Shown: positions 44,333 to 52,155 of the stretch, in pieces
How positions within the stretch are numbered: position 1 is the first letter of the stretch
Layout of the letters: the number at the start of each line of letters is the position of its first letter
Source: JALXCH01 sp964495805
Lineage (GTDB): Bacteria > Calditrichota > Calditrichia > RBG-13-44-9
Length of the DNA: 64,000 nt
Direction: 5' to 3'
Assembly: GCA_964495805.1 (NCBI GenBank)
Contig: CAZBWV010000051.1
Span: 19,425-83,424 of the forward strand
Position numbers and translations under genes: made by a program
Notes under the pieces: generated by a model
Told to the model about the DNA's origin: nothing
Seen by the model: only the letters and a program-made list of their open reading frames with translations
Database searches by the model: none

Positions 44333-45217
44333 ATGGCGCTGGTAATTGTGGCGGTTGTTCTGGTAATGGCAGTGCTTTTATTGAATCGCCTGTTGGGTAA
44401 GCTGTACACCAATCCGGTTCGGAAAAATCGCACTACACCTGCGGACATTGGTCTGGAATTCCGGGAGACACGGATTCCCACCGAAAATGACCGTCAGCTT
44501 TATGGCTGGTGGATTCCCGCCAGAGAAGCCTCTTCCGTGACGCTGGTACTGGTGCACGGTTGGGGCCAGAATTCCGAGAAAATGCTTCCCTTTGTCAAAG
44601 AACTGCATCCACGGGGATACAATCTGGTTACCTTCGACGGACGGAGCCATGGGCAGAGCGACCACGATGGCTATTCCACCATGCTTAAATTTGCCCGGGA
44701 TATTTCCGCAACCATTGATTTTGTGCAGCAGACTTACCCGGAGCGCAGCAAGACGGTGGGTGTCATTGGTTTTTCCATCGGTGGAGCAGCAACCATCTAT
44801 GCTGCGGTGCATGATACCCGTATTGCCCTGGCCGTGAGCGTGGGAGCATTTGCCCATCCCCTGGACGTTATGCGCATGGAGCTGGAAAAGAAACATGTTC
44901 CTTACATCCCTTTTGTGTGGTTGCTGTTTCGCTATGTGGAATTGCGAGTGGGATTTCGGTTCGACAGTATTGCTCCGGTTCGCAATATACCCCGGCTGCG
45001 CACACCGTTGATGCTCATTCACGGAGAGAAAGATCCGGTGGTGCCAATTACTCAGGCACGCAAAATACTGGCTGCTGCTCCGAACGGGCTGGTAGAATCC
45101 TGGTTTGTGCCGGGCAAAGGCCATTTCGACGCCATTACGCACCCGGAATTCTGGCCGCGTGTTCTGGAATTTCTGCAGCGAAAACTAAAACAGAATGCCT
45201 CCACTGCCGAAAAATGA
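44333..45217 (+). CDS. membrane-anchored alpha/beta hydrolase
   Basis: This protein has 294 aa from the ATG at 44333, which is preceded by GAAAGGG. The longer frame from 44192 would overlap pgsB and adds no plausible sequence. A single N-terminal helix (MALVIVAVVLVMAVLLLN) anchors it. The core has LVLVHGWGQNSEK, nucleophile GFSIGGA, acid in HGEKDPVV and histidine in GKGHFDA. It resembles the BAAT/YqkD-like hydrolases. It is divergent from pgsB and may or may not belong to that system. Confidence 0.82.
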   Translation: MALVIVAVVLVMAVLLLNRLLGKLYTNPVRKNRTTPADIGLEFRETRIPTENDRQLYGWWIPAREASSVTLVLVHGWGQNSEKMLPFVKELHPRGYNLVTFDGRSHGQSDHDGYSTMLKFARDISATIDFVQQTYPERSKTVGVIGFSIGGAATIYAAVHDTRIALAVSVGAFAHPLDVMRMELEKKHVPYIPFVWLLFRYVELRVGFRFDSIAPVRNIPRLRTPLMLIHGEKDPVVPITQARKILAAAPNGLVESWFVPGKGHFDAITHPEFWPRVLEFLQRKLKQNASTAEK

Positions 45218-45457
45218 ACTGAACCGCAAGCGATTTCTTCTATTCGGAATAAATTCCTGCCGGAAATGGAAAAATTTTTCCTGTAATTTCCAAAAAATGT
45301 TTTTATGAACTGAAATAATTCTTTAACTTTAGTGAAATGTGTGAATTATTATCTTGAGGGTAGGAGTTTTGTTGCCATAAACCCGCTACTTTTAACTCCT
45401 TGGTAGAATTTTCAAATTGATAAACATGATGAACACTGTTTTATTGGAGGTCTCGGA

Positions 45458-46615
45458 ATGAGAAATTTGTTCTCCGTGGTATTCTTTTTAGCCGGATGGA
45501 TACTCCTGATTTCCTGTGGAGGAGAATCCGGTGAGGTGCTGGCACCACCGGAAGTGGTGGTGGTGACCACCCAGGCGGAAAAAGTACCCATTTATCAGGA
45601 ATTTGTGGGGCAGATTTACGGTCAGAAGGACATCCGGATTCCCGCCCGGGTAGAGGGGTTTCTGGAAGGCATTTATTTTAAGCAGGGTTCGGTGGTTAAA
45701 AAGGGGCAGTTGCTCTATACAATCGATCCGCAACCGTTTGAAGCAAAAGTGGCTGCACAGATGAGTCGGCTGGCTGAGGCAAAAACCATGCTGGCCAAAG
45801 CCCAGAGCGATTTAAACCGAATTCGCCCTCTGGCAAAAATCAATGCCGTGAGTCAGAGCGAACTGGATGCGGCGGTGGCACAATTCGAAGCCGCCCAGGC
45901 GGGAGTGAAAGCGGCGGAAGCCAATCTCCGTGCGGCACGAATTCAATTAAGCTACACCCGCATCAAAGCGCCCATTACCGGCATCATTGGTAAAACCAAA
46001 GCGAAAGTGGGCGATTTCGTGGGACGTTCGCCCAATCCTGTGGTGCTAAACACCATCTCTAAAATCGATACCATTCTGGTGGATTTCTTTCTGAATGAAT
46101 CCCAGTATCTGAAACTGGCTCGTGCCTATCTGAAAAAGACCAAGCAGGACCTGGAAAAAGTGCAGGAAGCGAAAACTCAGAATCTGGAGCTGATTCTGGC
46201 TGATGGTTCGGTACATCCCTACAAAGGTGGAATTATGTTTGTGGACCGCAACATCGATCCCTCCACCGGCGCCATCCTGGTGGAAGCTTACTTCCCCAAT
46301 CCGCGTAAGTTACTTCGCCCCGGCCAGTATGCCAAAGTACGAGCGGAAGTGGATGTAGTGGAAAACGGCATTCTTATTCCCCAGCGTGCTGTGAGTGAAT
46401 TCCAGGGCATTTACCGGGTGTTTGTGGTAAATGATTCCAATGTGGTTCAGCTCCGGGAGGTGAAAACCGGCCCCACTGTAAAGGATAAATGGCTGGTTCT
46501 GGAAGGCTTGAAACCCGGTGAACAGGTGGTGGTGGAAGGCATTCAGATGCTGAAACCGGGAATGACCGTGAAACCGGTTGCAAAAACGGAAAGTACCGAA
46601 CAACCGCAACCGTAG
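45458..46615 (+). CDS. RND efflux periplasmic adaptor (membrane fusion protein)
   Basis: This 385-aa lipoprotein has lipobox LISC. It has the AcrA/MexA order of lipoyl halves (GFLEGIYFKQGSVVKKGQLLYTID and TRIKAPITGIIGKTKAKVGD), an alpha-hairpin rich in Ala/Gln between them, and beta-barrel and membrane-proximal domains. GGAGG lies before the ATG. It is first of a three-gene efflux operon with the RND pump and TolC-like channel. Confidence 0.93.
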   Translation: MRNLFSVVFFLAGWILLISCGGESGEVLAPPEVVVVTTQAEKVPIYQEFVGQIYGQKDIRIPARVEGFLEGIYFKQGSVVKKGQLLYTIDPQPFEAKVAAQMSRLAEAKTMLAKAQSDLNRIRPLAKINAVSQSELDAAVAQFEAAQAGVKAAEANLRAARIQLSYTRIKAPITGIIGKTKAKVGDFVGRSPNPVVLNTISKIDTILVDFFLNESQYLKLARAYLKKTKQDLEKVQEAKTQNLELILADGSVHPYKGGIMFVDRNIDPSTGAILVEAYFPNPRKLLRPGQYAKVRAEVDVVENGILIPQRAVSEFQGIYRVFVVNDSNVVQLREVKTGPTVKDKWLVLEGLKPGEQVVVEGIQMLKPGMTVKPVAKTESTEQPQP

Positions 46616-46720
46616 TGCGGAAACATGCAACCTCCTGCGGGGGGACTCTCCGGGAGAATCCGGTGGGAAAATACGATGTTTTCAAATAAACCGAACAAAT
46701 TAAAAAGGTAATAAGATAAC

Positions 46721-49700
46721 ATGGGTGAATTTTTTGTTCGAAGACCAATTGTCGCTATGGTAATCGCCATTGTGCTGGTTATTGTGGGAGTTGTTTCCAT
46801 GATGCAGTTACCTGTGGAACAATATCCCGCACTCACCCCGCCCATGGTGGAAATTAATACCAATTATGTGGGCGCCAATGCGCTAAACGTAGAACAATCC
46901 GTCGCCACACCGCTGGAGCAAAAAATCAACGGTGTGGAGAATATGATTTACATGCAATCCACCAACACTAATTCCGGCTACATGAGCATCAAGGTTTCCT
47001 TCCGATTGGGAACCGATCCCAATATGAATACGGTACTGGTGCAGAATCGGGTTTCTACCGTAACACAGATTCCAGCGGAAGTGAAACAGTACGGTGTAAC
47101 CACTGAAAAAACATTTTCTTTCCCGCTTTTGGTGATTGCGGTATATTCGCCCAACGGCACGTACGACCGGAATTTCATCGGAAACTATTCGCGCATTAAT
47201 CTGATGGATGAGCTGGCACGGATTTACGGTGTGGGCAAGGTGGATGTAATTGGGGTGAAGGATTATGCCATGCGCATCTGGATTAAACCGGATCGGGTGG
47301 CGCAGTTAGGGTTAACCATTCCCGAAATTGCCAATGCCCTCAAGGAGCAGAACCGGCTGGTGCCGGGTGGTAAGTTTGGCGGGGAACCGGCACCGCCAGG
47401 AACGGAATTTACTTATACGGTCAACCTGAAGGACCGCCTGAAAACACCGGAAGAGTTTGGTAATGTGGTGTTGCGCACCAATCCGGATGGCTCCCAGATT
47501 CGCCTGAAAGACGTCGCCCGCATCGAAATGGGAACCGAACTCTACGAAGCATACACCCGCCTGAACGGGCAGGATTGTGCGCTGATTTTTATCTACCAGG
47601 CACCCGGTTCCAACGCCATGGATGTGGCTCAACGCGTCAAGGATGCCATGACCAGAATGTCCCAGAATTTCCCCGACGATATGGATTACGTGCTTTCGCT
47701 GGATACCACCCGTCCCATTCAGGCCGGGTTAAAGGAAATTGTGGTTACTTTGTTCATCGCCCTGCTGTTGGTGATTCTGGTGGTGTACATCTTTTTGCAG
47801 GATTGGCGCGCCACGCTGATTCCCACAATGGCGATTCCCGTTTCGCTGGTAGCAGCGTTCATCGCGTTTCCGTTTCTGGGATTTTCCATTAATACCCTTT
47901 CGCTGCTGGGTTTGGTGTTAGCCATCGGAATTGTGGTGGACGACGCCATTGTGGTGGTGGAGGCGGTGACGGTGTACATCGAAAAGGGACTTTCACCCGC
48001 CAAAGCAACCATTCAGGCCATGCGCGATGTAACTGCGCCGGTTATTGCCACCACGCTGGTACTGGTGGCGGTGTTCGTACCGGTGGTGTACATTAGCGGA
48101 ATTACCGGACGGCTCTATCAACAGTTTGCTATTACCATCGCTGTGTCGGTAATGTTTTCCTCTCTGAATGCTCTCACACTCAGTCCCGCCCTCTGTTCGT
48201 TGTTACTGCGCAAACGTCAGCCTGGTAAAGGAATTCTGGGAAAATTCTTTGGTAAGTTTAACCAGGGTGTGGAAGTCTCTACCGAAAAATATTTGAGCTT
48301 CGCATCTATTCTTTCCCGCAAAATCAAACGTGGATTGATTTTTATTGCCATTGTTTCGGTACTTATTGTAGTCATCGGAAAATTTGTACCCAGCGGTTTT
48401 GTGCCTGAAGAGGATCAGGGGTATTTCATGATTAATATTCAGCTGCCCAGCGCTGCCTCTCTGCAACGCACGCTGGAGGTGGTGGAAAAAGTGGAGAAAA
48501 TTCTGGAACGCTACCCGGAAGTTGAGTATCAATCCGCCATTCCCGGTTACAGTCTGTTGATCAACAGTATGGCCACCAACAACGCCTCGGTGTTCATTAC
48601 GCTTAAAAATTGGAGCGAACGGGACCGCACCGCCAAGGAAATCATTAATGCCCTTAATGAGGATTTGCGCCGGGAAGTCAAGAAGGCGGTTGCGGTAGCG
48701 TTTGGTCCACCAGCGATTCAGGGACTGGGTACCGGTTCGGGCTTCAGCATTATGATTCAGGATAAGGGTGGAAATTCGGTGGAATATCTGGCAGAGAATA
48801 CCCGCCGGTTTATTGAAGCGGCGCAGAAACGCCCGGAGATTGGAACGGCTTTTACCACCTTCCAGGCCACTGTGCCCCAGCGATTTATCGATGTGAACAC
48901 CGAAAAGGTGCTGAAGGCTGGTGTTTCCCTGAATGATCTGTACACGACCCTGAGTGCTTTTCTGGGTGGTATGTACGTGAATGATTTTAACCGTTTCGGG
49001 CGTTTGTACAAAGTGTACATGCAGGCGGATAGTAAATATCGCCAGAGTCCCGATGAATTGCAGAATTATTTTGTCAAAAATAAAGAAGGGAAGATGGTTC
49101 CGCTCTCTACCTTGCTCACGGTGAAGAGTGTGGTTGGCCCGGAATACACCACCCGGTTTAACCTGTTTCGCTCCATTGAAGTGATGGGTTCGCCCGCACC
49201 GGGTTATTCCTCCAGCCAGGCCATGCAGGCGTTACGCGAAGTGGCGGCTGAAGTACTCCCCGGCGATATGGGTTATGCCTGGAACGCCATGTCCTATCAG
49301 GAGGACCAGGCCTCCGGAACCGCAGCGGTGGTGTTTGCTTTCTCGCTGCTGTTTGTATTCCTGATTCTGGCGGCTCAGTACGAAAGCTGGTCGCTGCCAT
49401 TTGCTATTTTGCTGGGAACCCCGTTTGCAATTTTCGGAGCCTTCCTGTTCCTGATGCTGGCGCGCTTTTTCAGCCCTTCGTACGAAAACAACATTTTTGC
49501 TCAGATCTCACTGGTGATGTTAATTGCCATGGCTGCTAAAAATGCTATCCTTATTGTGGAATTTGCCAAGATGAAATTCGATGAAGGGTATAATCTTTTC
49601 GATGCCGCCATGGAAGCAGCCAAACTTCGCTTCCGTCCCATTTTAATGACTGCTTTTTCATTTATTCTGGGAATTCTACCGCTCCTGGTGGCTTCCGGTG

Positions 49701-49882
49701 CCGGTGCCGAAGCCCGCAAAGTGATGGGCATGACCCTGTTTGGTGGAATGTTGATGGCAACGGTGATCGGGGTGTTTATGTATCCCATGCTGTTTGTGTT
49801 TATCGGGAAAATTGCCCGTTACGAACAGAAGCGGGAGAAACTGGCCGGTGGTTCTGCCTCTGCTCCGGTACAGGGGGAATAA
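46721..49882 (+). CDS. RND multidrug efflux pump, HAE1 (AcrB/MexB) family
   Basis: This 1053-aa protein has full AcrB length and topology: the first helix at about 10-28, large periplasmic loops and twelve helices. Proton-relay residues lie in LAIGIVVDDAIVVVEAV, and the typical opening VRRPIVAMVIAIVLVIVG is present. Motif MAAKNAILIVEFAKM is in helix 10-11. It exports hydrophobic compounds with the adaptor and outer channel encoded on either side. Substrates cannot be predicted. The gap to the adaptor is 105 bp. Confidence 0.95.
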   Translation: MGEFFVRRPIVAMVIAIVLVIVGVVSMMQLPVEQYPALTPPMVEINTNYVGANALNVEQSVATPLEQKINGVENMIYMQSTNTNSGYMSIKVSFRLGTDPNMNTVLVQNRVSTVTQIPAEVKQYGVTTEKTFSFPLLVIAVYSPNGTYDRNFIGNYSRINLMDELARIYGVGKVDVIGVKDYAMRIWIKPDRVAQLGLTIPEIANALKEQNRLVPGGKFGGEPAPPGTEFTYTVNLKDRLKTPEEFGNVVLRTNPDGSQIRLKDVARIEMGTELYEAYTRLNGQDCALIFIYQAPGSNAMDVAQRVKDAMTRMSQNFPDDMDYVLSLDTTRPIQAGLKEIVVTLFIALLLVILVVYIFLQDWRATLIPTMAIPVSLVAAFIAFPFLGFSINTLSLLGLVLAIGIVVDDAIVVVEAVTVYIEKGLSPAKATIQAMRDVTAPVIATTLVLVAVFVPVVYISGITGRLYQQFAITIAVSVMFSSLNALTLSPALCSLLLRKRQPGKGILGKFFGKFNQGVEVSTEKYLSFASILSRKIKRGLIFIAIVSVLIVVIGKFVPSGFVPEEDQGYFMINIQLPSAASLQRTLEVVEKVEKILERYPEVEYQSAIPGYSLLINSMATNNASVFITLKNWSERDRTAKEIINALNEDLRREVKKAVAVAFGPPAIQGLGTGSGFSIMIQDKGGNSVEYLAENTRRFIEAAQKRPEIGTAFTTFQATVPQRFIDVNTEKVLKAGVSLNDLYTTLSAFLGGMYVNDFNRFGRLYKVYMQADSKYRQSPDELQNYFVKNKEGKMVPLSTLLTVKSVVGPEYTTRFNLFRSIEVMGSPAPGYSSSQAMQALREVAAEVLPGDMGYAWNAMSYQEDQASGTAAVVFAFSLLFVFLILAAQYESWSLPFAILLGTPFAIFGAFLFLMLARFFSPSYENNIFAQISLVMLIAMAAKNAILIVEFAKMKFDEGYNLFDAAMEAAKLRFRPILMTAFSFILGILPLLVASGAGAEARKVMGMTLFGGMLMATVIGVFMYPMLFVFIGKIARYEQKREKLAGGSASAPVQGE

Positions 49883-49940
49883 CCCCACCAGGGCTTTAAA
49901 TTGCATGGTAAGTGAAAAACAAAAAGAGAAATAGATAGCG

Positions 49941-51359
49941 ATGAGACGAACCATAGGATTAATGATTCTGGTAGCCGTCATCTGGTTTTCCGGCTGTTCC
50001 TTTGCACCCAGGTTCAAACAGCCGGAGGTGCAGGTACCGCAAAATTTTCGTTTCGACTCCCTGCAGGTGGATACGTTAACCACCCTGCGCTGGTGGGAAC
50101 TGTTTGATGACCCGCAGTTGAAGGAGCTCATTCAGATTGGCTTGCAAAATAATCAGGATGTGCGCATTGCCGCGGCAAGGGTGGAACAGGCACGCGCTCT
50201 GCACGGATTTAACAAAGCGGATTTGTTTCCCGCACTGAATCTGGCCGCCAGCGGTTCCCGCGGAGATTTTGCCTTCATGAAACTTCCCCGGGTGTCCAAC
50301 AATTTTTACGCCACTGCGGTGCTCTCCTGGGAACTGGACTTCTGGGGCAAATATCGCAACATGACCCGGGCTGCAAAGATGGAATATCTGGCCTCTGCCT
50401 ACGGAATGCGTTCGGTGCAAATCAGTTTAATTGCCGAGATTGCCCGGACGTACTATCTGTTGCTGGATTACCGCGAACGTCTGAACATTGCCCGGAAAAC
50501 GCTGAGACTGCGCGAGGAAGCGTTACATATCATTCAACAGCGGTTCGAAAAAGGAATTATTCCCGAAATCGATCTGAACCAGGCGCAGATTCAAAAAGCG
50601 GTAGCAGAAACCGCTATACCTTACTACGAACGGCTGGCAAAAAAAACAGAGAATGCCCTGAGTGTGCTGCTGGGACGCAGCCCATCGGATATTACCTCGC
50701 AAAAAACATTAGATGAACTGAATCTGCCACCGGATATTCCACCGGGATTACCTTCCACTCTTCTGCTTCGCCGACCGGATGTGGTGCAGCAGGAACATAT
50801 GTTACGTGCCCAACTCGCCCGGGTGGGGGTGGCACAGGCCATGCGCATTCCTTCCATCAGCCTTACCGGTTTGCTGGGTCTGGCCAGCGGCGAATTGAAT
50901 ACCCTGCTGGAATCTGAATCGGGTACCTGGAATATTGGCGCCAACCTTGTGGGACCAATCTTTCAGTTTGGCAAAAATTTGCGCCGGGTGGATGTGGAAA
51001 AAGCCCGTGCCGAGGAAGCCCTCCGACAGTACGAGAAAACCATCCTGCAGGCTTTCCGGGAAGTAGATGATGCCCTGGTGGATATCCATACGCTAAAACG
51101 GGAATTGATAGCGCGGGAAGAACACTTTCGGGCAGCGAAAAATGCCGAGCGTCTGGCAATGGAACGCTATGACAAGGGCGTGACCAGCTATCTGGAAGTG
51201 ATTGAAACTCAGCGGTCTGCTTTCGAAGCAGAACTGGCGCTTTCGCAGACCCGCCAGCAGCTCTTCTCAGCCTACGTGAGTCTGTACAAAGCACTGGGGG
51301 GCGGCTGGATTTCTCAGGCTGAAGAGGTGAATGCCCGGTCTCAGGGGCAATCGCAATAA
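49941..51359 (+). CDS. TolC-like outer-membrane efflux lipoprotein (NodT/OprM family)
   Basis: This 472-aa protein has lipobox FSGC. It has the two OEP repeats of helical-hairpin and strand sequence; the opening FAPRFKQPEVQVPQNF and WWELFDDPQLKELIQ are typical of OprM/NodT proteins, as is LLGRSPSDI. It forms the outer duct of the tripartite pump. It starts 58 bp after the RND gene. Confidence 0.93.
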   Translation: MRRTIGLMILVAVIWFSGCSFAPRFKQPEVQVPQNFRFDSLQVDTLTTLRWWELFDDPQLKELIQIGLQNNQDVRIAAARVEQARALHGFNKADLFPALNLAASGSRGDFAFMKLPRVSNNFYATAVLSWELDFWGKYRNMTRAAKMEYLASAYGMRSVQISLIAEIARTYYLLLDYRERLNIARKTLRLREEALHIIQQRFEKGIIPEIDLNQAQIQKAVAETAIPYYERLAKKTENALSVLLGRSPSDITSQKTLDELNLPPDIPPGLPSTLLLRRPDVVQQEHMLRAQLARVGVAQAMRIPSISLTGLLGLASGELNTLLESESGTWNIGANLVGPIFQFGKNLRRVDVEKARAEEALRQYEKTILQAFREVDDALVDIHTLKRELIAREEHFRAAKNAERLAMERYDKGVTSYLEVIETQRSAFEAELALSQTRQQLFSAYVSLYKALGGGWISQAEEVNARSQGQSQ

Positions 51360-51462
51360 CCGTTTACCAGTCATGGGTTGCTTCTCTTCGGAGAACAACT
51401 GAATGTGATGGCGCTGTCGGATCGCTGTCAGGGTTCCAACAAAATTTTGTTTGATAACGTAG

Positions 51463-51495
51463 CGGGGGAGAGAGAAAAACTTAACTCTTCCCCCG
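51463..51495 (+). terminator. possible 3' hairpin of the efflux operon
   Basis: CGGGGGA-GAG (51463-51472) pairs with CTCTTCCCCCG (51485-51495), with one bulge, about 100 bp after the last efflux gene. There is no T-tract after it. The 296-bp gap around it holds nothing else I can support apart from the Rrf2 promoter at its end. Confidence 0.35.
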
Positions 51496-51610
51496 AAACC
51501 GAAACATGTCGTGTGCTCTATTCCGTTCGGATGTGATCATCAGGATTCCCACCTTTTTCACCCGTGAAATTCACAAATCTGAATTTTTTTGTCTGGATAA
51601 AAAAATAATT

Positions 51611-51638
51611 TTGTTTTTCCGAAAAAATTGTTTATATT
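51611..51638 (+). promoter_or_regulatory. promoter of the Rrf2 regulator gene
   Basis: TTGTTT (51611-51616), 16 bases, then TATATT (51633-51638). Transcription would start near 51645, giving a leader of only about ten bases that begins at the ribosome site. Confidence 0.5.
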
Positions 51639-51655
51639 CTACCCGGAGGTAGAAT
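51636..51655 (+). promoter_or_regulatory. 20-bp palindrome over -10 edge and ribosome site of the Rrf2 gene
   Basis: ATTCTACC (51636-51643) and GGTAGAAT (51648-51655) are perfect inverted copies around CGGA. The palindrome covers the end of the -10 box, the start site and the GGAGG at 51645-51649, and it touches the ATG at 51656. It is well placed for autorepression by the Rrf2 protein. It could also fold in RNA and hide the ribosome site. Confidence 0.6.
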
Positions 51656-52069
51656 ATGCGATTTTATAAGACATCCGAATATGCCATTCGGGCGCTGGTG
51701 TACATGGCGATACGCAAAGAGGAAATCTTTTCCGTACGACGCCTGCATCAGGCGCTGAACATACCTTACAAATATCTCTCCCGTCTTATGCATCGGCTGG
51801 CAGACGCTGGTCTGGTGCGCTCCATTCAGGGAAAACAGGGCGGATTTCAAATCTGCCAGAACATTGAAAGCGTTTACATTTATCAGATTATCGATGCGGT
51901 GGAAGGACTGGAAAACTACAACCGCTGCATTCTCGGCTTCGAGGAGTGTTCCGACGACAATCCCTGTCCCCTGCACGATTACTGGCTTCCCATTCGCGAT
52001 CAGATTAATCACCTGCTTTATCATGTCTCATTAGCCAATCTGGTGGAAAAAGTCCAGAATAAAATTTGA
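51656..52069 (+). CDS. Rrf2 family regulator, probable Fe-S (NsrR/IscR-like)
   Basis: This 137-aa protein has a winged HTH at the N-terminus (MRFYKTSEYAIRALVYMA, IPYKYLSRLMHRLADAGLV, GKQGGF). Three cysteines at 91, 98 and 104 match the cluster-binding pattern of IscR and NsrR. It sits 86 bp before a nitric oxide reductase gene in the same direction, which argues for an NsrR-like nitric-oxide sensor. Its own gene carries a palindrome over the start. Confidence 0.88.
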   Translation: MRFYKTSEYAIRALVYMAIRKEEIFSVRRLHQALNIPYKYLSRLMHRLADAGLVRSIQGKQGGFQICQNIESVYIYQIIDAVEGLENYNRCILGFEECSDDNPCPLHDYWLPIRDQINHLLYHVSLANLVEKVQNKI

Positions 52070-52108
52070 GTGGCGAACAAACAGTGAATGTTCAATAATT
52101 ACATTGCT

Positions 52109-52138
52109 TTACCATTATTTTCTTCATCAAGGTATAAT
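52109..52138 (+). promoter_or_regulatory. promoter of the nitric oxide reductase gene
   Basis: TATAAT at 52133-52138 is a perfect -10 box; TTACCA at 52109-52114 with an 18-base spacer is a fair -35. AATGT-N9-ACATT (52087-52105) just upstream is a weak inverted repeat. GGTATAAT over the -10 box resembles the half-site GGTAGAAT of the neighbouring palindrome in seven of eight bases. AGGAGG follows before the ATG at 52156. Confidence 0.55.
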
Positions 52139-52155
52139 TTAACAGGAGGTATCCT

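Noticed and set aside
45218..45457. TTGATA-N17-TTTATT before the efflux operon considered as promoter
   Set aside because: Its -10 box would sit on the edge of the GGAGG ribosome site, leaving no leader containing that site.
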